Notes under the pieces: generated by a model
What the model was told of the DNA's origin: nothing
The model's input: only the letters and a program-made list of their open reading frames with translations
The model's database searches: none
In this document: positions 7,277-13,519 of the stretch, in pieces
Layout: every line of letters begins with the position of its first letter
How positions within the stretch are numbered: the first letter of the stretch is position 1
Assembly (NCBI GenBank): GCA_027460605.1
Contig: JAPZAN010000085.1
Span: 1 to 13,519 of the forward strand
Reading direction: 5' to 3'
DNA from: Candidatus Methanoperedens sp.
GTDB taxonomy: Archaea; Halobacteriota; Methanosarcinia; Methanosarcinales; Methanoperedenaceae
Length of the DNA stretch: 13,519 bases
Program-made: the position numbers and the translations under genes

Positions 7277-7777
7277 TTATCTCTTCTCCACCTGCACAAC
7301 CTTCGCGCCGCGGTTCATAGCAATCTTGCCGGTTCTCACCATCTCTTTTATCCCGAAATGGCGCAGCAACTGCTCCATGGCATTTATCTTTCCCTCGTCG
7401 CCCGTGACCTCGATTACGAGCGATTTTATGCCGACATCAACTATCTTAGCCCTGAACACGTCCACTATCTGCATCACTTCCGCGCGTGTGGTTGAATCCA
7501 CGCCGACTTTTATCAGCGCAAGCTCCCTGCTTACAGATTCATCCGGCGGGATATCGCTGACCCTGATTACATCGATAAGCTTGTTAAGCTGTTTTTCCAC
7601 CTGCTCAAGGACATGGTCATCGCCGCTGACAACGATTGTTATGCGCGAAGTGTCGGCATTCTCGGTCACCCCGACAGCCAGGCTTTCGATGTTAAATCCG
7701 CGCCTTGAGAATAATCCGGCAACCCTCGTCAGTACGCCCGGCTTGTTTTCAACAAGTATGGCAAGTGTATGTTTCAT
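7277..7777 (-). CDS. ilvN: Acetolactate synthase small (regulatory) subunit
   Basis: The regulatory subunit of acetohydroxyacid synthase; it raises activity of the large subunit and usually confers valine feedback inhibition. The 166-residue length is typical of the long IlvH/IlvN form. The N-terminal ACT domain begins KHTLAILVENKPGVLTRVAG and continues through RRGFNIESLAVG (about 27-38). A second ferredoxin-like domain follows from about 80 (ALIKVGVDSTTRAEVMQIVD). The ATG at 7775-7777 lies six bases after the ilvB stop; a ggag ribosome binding site sits inside the end of ilvB, so the two are one operon with coupled translation. ilvC, often next in related archaea, is absent: a pilin gene follows instead. 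Confidence 0.95.
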   Translation of the reverse strand: MKHTLAILVENKPGVLTRVAGLFSRRGFNIESLAVGVTENADTSRITIVVSGDDHVLEQVEKQLNKLIDVIRVSDIPPDESVSRELALIKVGVDSTTRAEVMQIVDVFRAKIVDVGIKSLVIEVTGDEGKINAMEQLLRHFGIKEMVRTGKIAMNRGAKVVQVEKR

Positions 7778-7783
7778 TTAATT

Positions 7784-9463
7784 TCACTCCAGATCCAGTA
7801 TTTCATTAATAGCAGCGCCGGCAGGAACCATCGGAGAAACGTTCTCTTCCTTTTCTACCACAAAATCAATTACCGTCGGGCGCCCGGATTTCACGGCTTC
7901 CTCTATAACATCTTTCACATCGTTCTTCTTTGTCGCGCGCAGCCCCAGCGCACCGTAGGCTTCTGCCAGTTTCACGAAATCAACGCTGCTCTCAAGACAT
8001 GTCTGTGAATAGCGCCTGTTAAAGAACAATTCCTGCCACTGCCTCACCATGCCGAGGAACCCGTTGTTCAATATCGCTACGATTACAGGAATATCGTTCT
8101 GGACAACCGTGGCCAGCTCCTGTGAATTCATCTGGAACGAACCGTCTCCTGCAATGTCTATGACCGTGGATTCGGGTTTTCCTACTTTTGCTCCCATCGC
8201 AGCAGGGAATCCGTATCCCATGGTGCCAAGGCCGCCGCTTGAGATGAAGGTGCGCGGATTCCTGAAATTGAAGAACTGTGCTGCCCACATCTGGTTCTGC
8301 CCGACTTCGGTGACTACGATCGCATCAGGGCATATCTCGCTTATCTGTTCAACTACGAATTGCGGGCGCAGGAGTTTGTCCTTCTTGTAAGTAAGAGGAA
8401 ATTCTTTTTTCCATGCCGCTATCTTCTTATTCCATGCATCGGTTTTGACCTGTTCCAGTTTCACATATTTAAGCAAGGTTTTCAATACATTCTTCGCATC
8501 CCCGACTATCGGAACATCAACGCGGACATTTTTACCTATCTCAGCAGGGTCAATATCTATATGGATTATTTTTGCGTTGGGGGCAAACGCTGAAATCTTG
8601 CCTGTAACGCGGTCATCAAAGCGCACTCCGACCGCTATTATCAAATCGGATTCCTGGACTGCATAGTTGGCGTACCTTGTTCCGTGCATGCCCAGCATTC
8701 CTACCGAGAGAGAATGGGCTGACGGGAACGCGCTCATTCCCATGAGAGTTGTCGTGACCGGCGCCATTATGCCCTCGGCGAGGGCGCGCAGCTCTTCGGT
8801 CGCGTTTGAAAATATGATGCCTCCCCCGACATAAAATATAGGCTTTTCAGCTTTGAGGATAAGCGAGGCTGCTTTTTTGACCTGCTGTTCGTTCCCGGCA
8901 TAAGTGGGTTTGTATCCCCGCAGTTCTATTTTTTCCGGGTATTCGAAATCGATTACCTCAATCTGGGTATCTTTGGGTATATCGATAAGCACCGGCCCGG
9001 GTCTGCCCGTCCTGGCGATATAGAATGCTTCCTTGAATATCCTGGGGATGTCTTTGGTATCCTGCACAAGGTAATTATGCTTCGTAATCGGGAGGGTTAT
9101 ACCCGTGATATTGGCTTCCTGGAACGCATCGTTACCAATGAGCGAGCGCGGCACCTGCCCGGTTATTGCAACTATTGGTACAGAATCCATATAAGCAGTG
9201 GCGATACCTGTGACGAGGTTTGTCGCGCCCGGCCCGGAAGTTGCAAGGCATACGCCAACTTTCCCAGTGGCTCTTGCGAATCCATCGGCTGCATGCGCAG
9301 CTGCCTGCTCATGCCTTACAAGTATGTGCCTTATGTCTGCGTCATAGAGTTCATCGTACAGGGGCAGTACCTGTCCGCCGGGATAGCCGAATAATACCTC
9401 GACATCCTCACAGTAAAGTGATTCTATGACCGCTCTTGCACCTGGCATTTTTTGTTTTGTCAT
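7784..9463 (-). CDS. ilvB: Acetolactate synthase large (catalytic) subunit
   Basis: A thiamine diphosphate enzyme joining two pyruvates to acetolactate (valine, leucine) or pyruvate and 2-oxobutyrate to acetohydroxybutyrate (isoleucine). The 559 residues hold all three domains. The N-terminal pyrimidine domain has the catalytic glutamate E52 in VRHEQAAAHAADGFARATG. The central domain has the GVRFDDRVTG segment. The C-terminal domain has the thiamine-binding motif GDGSFQMNSQELATVVQ closing with NN (about 438-466). ATG 9461-9463 is the first in-frame start. No ribosome binding site precedes it; instead it sits in the distal arm of a perfect hairpin, and the 190-base leader is highly structured. 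ATG 9446 is an alternative start. ilvN follows six bases downstream. Confidence 0.96.
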   Translation of the reverse strand: MTKQKMPGARAVIESLYCEDVEVLFGYPGGQVLPLYDELYDADIRHILVRHEQAAAHAADGFARATGKVGVCLATSGPGATNLVTGIATAYMDSVPIVAITGQVPRSLIGNDAFQEANITGITLPITKHNYLVQDTKDIPRIFKEAFYIARTGRPGPVLIDIPKDTQIEVIDFEYPEKIELRGYKPTYAGNEQQVKKAASLILKAEKPIFYVGGGIIFSNATEELRALAEGIMAPVTTTLMGMSAFPSAHSLSVGMLGMHGTRYANYAVQESDLIIAVGVRFDDRVTGKISAFAPNAKIIHIDIDPAEIGKNVRVDVPIVGDAKNVLKTLLKYVKLEQVKTDAWNKKIAAWKKEFPLTYKKDKLLRPQFVVEQISEICPDAIVVTEVGQNQMWAAQFFNFRNPRTFISSGGLGTMGYGFPAAMGAKVGKPESTVIDIAGDGSFQMNSQELATVVQNDIPVIVAILNNGFLGMVRQWQELFFNRRYSQTCLESSVDFVKLAEAYGALGLRATKKNDVKDVIEEAVKSGRPTVIDFVVEKEENVSPMVPAGAAINEILDLE

Positions 9464-9655
9464 AAAGGGTTACGCCCCTTTATGACGTCCCGAGTCACGC
9501 ATCGGGAGGGCGTGTTGGGGTATGCTTTGCATACCCCTCGTTTGAAAAGCGACACCTCGCTTTATGCGGTATCCACGTATGGCAAAGCCATACGTGTCTG
9601 CGAAGTAAAGCGGCGCAACGGTTTTTGATAAACCTTTCTCAAAGTTTTTCATGAT
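9461..9655 (-). promoter_or_regulatory. Structured leader of ilvB with a chain of perfect hairpins
   Basis: Plus-strand arms: 9461-9469/9476-9484 (cataaaggg/ccctttatg, loop six, containing the ilvB start); 9488-9493/9502-9507; 9517-9525/9529-9537 (ggggtatgc/gcatacccc, loop ttt); 9546-9552/9557-9563 (aaagcga/tcgcttt, loop cacc); 9574-9583/9587-9596 (cacgtatggc/gccatacgtg, loop aaa); 9620-9624/9630-9634. Arm 9558-9564 can instead pair with 9606-9612, enclosing the 10-base-pair hairpin, so two exclusive folds exist. The two longest hairpins resemble each other (gtatg(g)c core). The minus strand also has a 60-codon open frame, 9652 to 9470, with ggtga before its ATG and ending six bases before ilvB. 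It has no run of Ile, Val or Leu codons, so a classical attenuator peptide is unlikely. It could be a regulatory leader or a palindromic repeat element. Confidence 0.55.
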
Positions 9656-9663
9656 TCACCATT

Positions 9664-9676
9664 ATTACATAGTAAT
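9664..9676. promoter_or_regulatory. Palindrome between TATA box and transcription start of ilvBN
   Basis: attac-ata-gtaat is a perfect 5-3-5 inverted repeat lying between the TATA box and the expected start. This is where many archaeal repressors bind. Operator function is inferred only from place and symmetry. Confidence 0.35.
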
Positions 9677-9677
9677 G

Positions 9678-9692
9678 TTTTATAAATATTTC

Positions 9693-9693
<1 letters not shown>
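9678..9693 (-). promoter_or_regulatory. Promoter of ilvBN
   Basis: On the minus strand aggaaat then atttataaaa forms a BRE and TATA box (TATA at plus-strand 9678-9686), starting right at the stop of leuA/cimA. Transcription should begin near 9655, about 190 bases before ilvB, so the hairpin leader is transcribed. Confidence 0.65.
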
Positions 9694-11202
<1,509 letters not shown>

Positions 11203-11245
11203 TGTATCACCGGATTCATTGTGAGCTTTTAAAATACGCTTCCTA

Positions 11246-12295
11246 TTAGAAAAACCTATCCACAATTTCAACTGCACGTGCGATTAATTCTGCGCTCTTT
11301 TCAAGGTCAGACATGCTCAGTACGGAAACGGGCGTGTGGATATACCGCGTTGGCATGCTTAAGACGCCTGTCGGGATGCCTTCTTTGGTGAGGTGTATCG
11401 CCGATGCATCCGTTGTCCCGCCGCTTCCAACCTCAAGCTGGTAGGGGATGCCGTTTGATTCGGCGGCTTCTTTTAACCATTTCAATACCGGCTCCGGGAC
11501 TATTATTCCGCGCCCATCGGCATCGCTTACGGTAACAGAAGGTCCTTTTCCCATCTCGATGGCTGAATCTTTTTTCTCAATACCGGGATGGTCGCCCGTA
11601 ATGGTAACATCGGTGGCAAGCGCAACATCAGGATTCAATCCGAAAGCCGAGGTTTTCGCTCCCTTTAATCCAACCTCTTCCTGAACCGTAAAAACCGCGT
11701 GTACTGTTGCTTTGACGTCTTTCATCTGCCGCAGGGCTTCAATAAGCATTACACATCCTGCCCGGTTGTCAAAAGCCTTGCCTGTTACCTTATCATTTCC
11801 GAGTGATTTGAACGCCGTGTCTGAGGTCACGGGCGTCCCCGCTTTCACGCCAAGCCTGTCTGCATCTTCCTTGCTCGTTGCGCCGAAATCTATGAACATA
11901 TCCTCGGCTTTAATCACTTTGTTCTTATCCTCCTCTTTGATGGCATGAGGGGGTTTTGAACCGAGCACACCGTAAATCTTCCCGTTCTCAGTGTGCAAAA
12001 TCATCCTCTGGTTAAGAAGCGTCTGGTCAAACCATCCGCCGGTTTTTGTGAACCGTGCAAAACCCTTGTCATCAACGTATTTCACCATAAGCCCGATCTC
12101 GTCCATATGCGCGGCGAGCATGACTGTAGGAGAACCGCCGTTCTTTGTGGTAATGAGATTCCCCATTTTATCGGTTTTTATCTCATCTACATAAGGTCTC
12201 ACTTCATCTTCAATAATCTGCCTGACGCTTCCTTCATATCCCGAAACGCCGTGGGCATTGGATAATCGTTCCAAAAGGTCTTTTAAATCGCTCAT
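11246..12295 (-). CDS. M42-family aminopeptidase (TET-type)
   Basis: A dinuclear metal aminopeptidase of the kind that assembles into hollow dodecamers and degrades short peptides from the proteasome. The 349-residue length is typical. Metal and catalytic residues by motif: H63 in AAHMDEIG, the bridging D176 in FDNRAG, E206 and E207 in VQEEVGLKGA, D229 in ATDVT, and H320 in YIHTPVSVL. SGGTTDASAIH, conserved in the family, is present. ATG 12295 is chosen over GTG 12304 because gggtgat, an excellent ribosome binding site, ends about four bases before the ATG and would overlap the GTG. An AT-rich element at about 12329-12342 could be the promoter. leuA/cimA follows within 50 bases on the same strand and may be co-transcribed. 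Preferred residue (acidic, leucine or lysine) cannot be told. Confidence 0.92.
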   Translation of the reverse strand: MSDLKDLLERLSNAHGVSGYEGSVRQIIEDEVRPYVDEIKTDKMGNLITTKNGGSPTVMLAAHMDEIGLMVKYVDDKGFARFTKTGGWFDQTLLNQRMILHTENGKIYGVLGSKPPHAIKEEDKNKVIKAEDMFIDFGATSKEDADRLGVKAGTPVTSDTAFKSLGNDKVTGKAFDNRAGCVMLIEALRQMKDVKATVHAVFTVQEEVGLKGAKTSAFGLNPDVALATDVTITGDHPGIEKKDSAIEMGKGPSVTVSDADGRGIIVPEPVLKWLKEAAESNGIPYQLEVGSGGTTDASAIHLTKEGIPTGVLSMPTRYIHTPVSVLSMSDLEKSAELIARAVEIVDRFF

Positions 12296-12351
12296 AAGTA
12301 TCACCCTATTCTGATGGTCGGGGAGAGTAATTAAATTATTGGAAAAAATTC

Positions 12352-12408
12352 ACAAGTTTGTGTATTACGCAATCAAACTTGTCTTGAAAAAAATAAACGG
12401 TTTTTCAA
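12352..12408 (-). terminator. Two successive hairpins after the small membrane gene
   Basis: Arms acaagtttg (12352-12360) and caaacttgt (12374-12382) form a perfect 9-base-pair stem. Arms ttgaaaaa (12384-12391) and tttttcaa (12401-12408) form an 8-base-pair stem. Both lie just after the stop of the small membrane gene and before the M42 promoter. They fit transcript termination or 3' end protection on the minus strand. Confidence 0.45.
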
Positions 12409-12412
12409 ATTA

Positions 12413-12571
12413 TTACTTCTTGTCGATCAAATAGCTTCCAGCTACTATCACGATTAAGGCTATCACGCTTATGGGAATACTGTATGCATTCCTTACCGTT
12501 GCGCCTTCCACACCGCCAATTATTCCTATTGCGTACAGTACATAACCTGCCATTTTTTGACTACAACACAT
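12413..12571 (-). CDS. Small hydrophobic membrane protein, unknown function
   Basis: A 52-residue frame beginning MCCSQKMAGYVLYAIGIIGG. Its second half, SIPISVIALIVIVAGSYLIDKK, is a clear membrane helix ending in a basic tail. GYVLYAIGIIGGV could be a second, shorter helix, making a hairpin in the membrane. ATG 12571 is preferred because aaggtgg ends four to five bases before it. An internal ATG at 12553 would give 46 residues but has no ribosome binding site. A TATA-like run at 12612-12621 (minus strand) lies at the right distance. The gene is divergent from the ribbon-helix-helix-like gene at 12767, and the two share almost the same site before the ATG. I do not recognise the family. Confidence 0.6.
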   Translation of the reverse strand: MCCSQKMAGYVLYAIGIIGGVEGATVRNAYSIPISVIALIVIVAGSYLIDKK

Positions 12572-12639
12572 AATTCCACCTTATATTTGTATATTGGTTG
12601 TAGAAACTTACATATATATTTTTCCCAAAAAAATGAGAA

Positions 12640-12650
12640 AGTTTTAAATA
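12640..12650 (+). promoter_or_regulatory. Possible promoter for the gene at 12767
   Basis: gagaaag followed by ttttaaata (12642-12650) looks like BRE plus TATA. Transcription would start near 12672, leaving a leader of about 95 bases. That leader holds a 17-codon Ser/Thr-rich open frame (12689-12742) whose expression is unsupported. The minus-strand TATA candidate for the small membrane gene lies 20-30 bases away. Confidence 0.35.
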
Positions 12651-12766
12651 GTATAGTGTATTATGATGCTTATAATCATGATGATGTGATGAGGAAATGG
12701 ACTTCAGATAGCAATACTTCCACAACCTCATCGACCTCATGATATCAAATATAAAAAGGTGGAAAT

Positions 12767-13291
12767 ATGCTAAGAAAAAATGTATCTATAAGTGACGCAC
12801 ATTTGAAAATGCTTGACCCGCTGCTTAAAAAACATCAGGGTAACCTTTCTGCGGCAATGAGAGACATAATAGATTTCACAGGCTTTGTTACCGAAAACAT
12901 GGGAAGCCTTGAAACGGCAAAGGACCTTTTTAAAGAAAAGAACCATGCCATGGAACAGACACGCAACAGGATATACGGCGTAACAATCCCGCTTACAATG
13001 TTCAGGTGGCTTTTAACAAACAGGACATGTAATCTTCCACCGCTTAATGAAGTTACAGGAATAGATCCTGAAATCAATAGTTTTTATGCCAATCTCATAG
13101 CTATATTTCTGGCAAATAACAAAACTCCCCTGAAAATAAGCAAATTATTGGAGTATCCGGCATCTATATACATGCTGTTTTCAGGAGCTTTATCCCATGA
13201 AGAAGCGGCACAATCGATATATGAGGCATTTAACGATAACAATAAAGATGCATTAGGCGGGAAAAATGAAGTAATGCTGGTTAGCGCGTAA
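12767..13291 (+). CDS. Ribbon-helix-helix-like protein with unknown C-terminal domain
   Basis: A 174-residue protein. Its N terminus, MLRKNVSISDAHLKMLDPLL followed by a helix reading NLSAAMRDIIDFTGFV (about 25-40), has the strand-helix-turn-helix shape of a ribbon-helix-helix DNA-binding or dimerisation domain. The remaining ~125 residues are mostly helical and include RIYGVTIPLTMFRWLLTNRT and a hydrophobic SIYMLFSGAL. I do not recognise them. No membrane helix is convincing. The start is fixed by aggtgg (12757-12762), four bases before the ATG. Likely a transcription regulator, possibly of itself and the divergent small membrane gene; both points are inference. Base composition is more AT-rich than in the metabolic genes, as expected of accessory DNA beside an insertion sequence. 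Confidence 0.65.
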   Translation: MLRKNVSISDAHLKMLDPLLKKHQGNLSAAMRDIIDFTGFVTENMGSLETAKDLFKEKNHAMEQTRNRIYGVTIPLTMFRWLLTNRTCNLPPLNEVTGIDPEINSFYANLIAIFLANNKTPLKISKLLEYPASIYMLFSGALSHEEAAQSIYEAFNDNNKDALGGKNEVMLVSA

Positions 13292-13308
13292 TCATTTTCC
13301 CCTTTTCA

Positions 13309-13342
13309 TTTACAAATTTTAATGGGTTTTATTATTTGTAAA
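13309..13342 (+). terminator. Inverted repeat after the ribbon-helix-helix-like gene
   Basis: Arms tttacaaat (13309-13317) and atttgtaaa (13334-13342) pair perfectly over 9 bases with a 16-base loop, followed by agttttctt. It lies 18 bases after the stop and suits a transcription terminator; it could also mark the outer edge of the insertion sequence to the right. Confidence 0.4.
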
Positions 13343-13380
13343 AGTTTTCTTAACGTTTTTCGCAGTAATTTAAGATCTAA

Positions 13381-13390
13381 TGTCATGACA
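13381..13390. repeat. Perfect 10-base palindrome before the transposase-like gene
   Basis: tgtcatgaca equals its own reverse complement. It is flanked by a wider pair ctaat (13377-13381) and attag (13399-13403). It may be part of an insertion sequence end or a regulator site; neither is proven. Confidence 0.35.
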
Positions 13391-13409
13391 ATTTAATTAT
13401 TAGACAATA

Positions 13410-13418
13410 TTTATAAAC
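13410..13418 (+). promoter_or_regulatory. TATA box of the right-edge gene
   Basis: tttataaac lies about 26 bases before ATG 13440, consistent with a leaderless or nearly leaderless message. No ribosome binding site is visible before the ATG. Confidence 0.55.
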
Positions 13419-13439
13419 CTATACTCTCATTTCTCTTAC

Positions 13440-13519
13440 ATGGAGAAAATAACACTCCCTGATGAAGAAATAGACTACCTCAACACTTTTGTTAAAAAAG
13501 GCAAGAAAAGTGCGAGGGA
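13440..13519 (+). CDS. Probable IS630-type transposase, N-terminal fragment
   Basis: Only 26 complete codons are in the window: MEKITLPDEEIDYLNTFVKK then GKKSAR. This matches the opening of IS630-family transposases, where a short strand is followed by a D/E-rich helix and a KGKKSAR/E-I-x-R-A segment leading into a helix-turn-helix. The catalytic DDE residues would lie to the right, outside the window. The TATA box at 13410 supports the ATG. Upstream, 13381-13390 is a perfect 10-base palindrome (tgtcatgaca) that could belong to the left end of the element, but no terminal repeat can be confirmed without the other end. It could instead be another helix-turn-helix protein. Confidence 0.55.
   Translation, partial: MEKITLPDEEIDYLNTFVKKGKKSAR

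Noticed and set aside
7221..7781. 186-codon plus-strand frame opposite ilvN
   Set aside because: It is the shadow of the clearly conserved ilvN gene and has low-complexity Ser/Thr/Ile composition without any recognisable domain.
9470..9652. Classical amino-acid attenuator before ilvB
   Set aside because: The 60-codon frame has no cluster of Ile, Val or Leu codons and there is no T-run terminator before ilvB.
9461..9655. CRISPR array or tRNA-like gene in the repeat-rich ilvB leader
   Set aside because: The repeats are single palindromes of differing sequence, not regularly spaced direct repeats, and no cloverleaf or T-loop sequence can be drawn.
12557..12742. 61-codon plus-strand frame and its 17-codon Ser/Thr-rich end
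   Set aside because: It overlaps the small membrane gene and both promoters, has only a TTG start at its 5' end, and no ribosome binding site before the internal ATG.

Overview
The window looks like chromosomal DNA of a methanogen-related euryarchaeon of the Methanosarcinales type, possibly a Methanoperedens-like lineage. The placement is inferred from family resemblance only. Direct support is: AT-rich TATA boxes of archaeal type about 25-30 bases before starts, ribosome binding sites of the GGTGAT/AGGTGG type, an archaeal class III signal peptide on a pilin, archaeal-type LeuC and LeuA/CimA enzymes, and a bacterial-type DnaK-DnaJ pair of the kind many mesophilic methanogens carry.

Layout, left to right. 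(1) 1-2327, plus strand: the 3' two thirds of dnaK, then dnaJ. dnaJ is broken by a frameshift with about 29 missing bases between residue 257 and the C-terminal domain. (2) 2329-4039, minus strand: a predicted nucleotidyltransferase and, upstream of it, two tandem small genes that each encode one arrestin-like domain; the second starts with TTG inside the stop of the first. (3) 4161-6503, plus strand: leuC (isopropylmalate isomerase large subunit), one base later an M29-family aminopeptidase, then a 42-residue zinc-ribbon protein with its own promoter inside the aminopeptidase gene. (4) 6509-7090, minus: an archaeal type IV pilin. (5) 7277-12295, minus: M42 aminopeptidase, then LeuA/CimA, then ilvB and ilvN, a branched-chain amino acid cluster. 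The leuA/cimA reading frame lacks a canonical start and appears to be off by one base at its 5' end. Between it and ilvB lies a 190-base leader packed with perfect short hairpins, preceded by a clear promoter. (6) 12413-13519: a small membrane protein, a divergent ribbon-helix-helix-like protein of unknown role, and the first 26 codons of what looks like an IS630-type transposase at the right edge.

How the genes work together: LeuA/CimA condenses acetyl-CoA with 2-oxoisovalerate or pyruvate, LeuC (with an unseen LeuD) isomerises the product, and IlvB/IlvN makes acetolactate/acetohydroxybutyrate, so the window holds much of an isoleucine/leucine/valine route. ilvC, ilvD, leuB and leuD are not here. 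DnaK and DnaJ form a chaperone pair whose grpE would lie to the left. The most unusual signals are the ilvB leader with mutually exclusive pairings, the split arrestin-like pair, and two essential-looking genes (dnaJ, leuA/cimA) carrying apparent frameshifts, which may be real or assembly errors.
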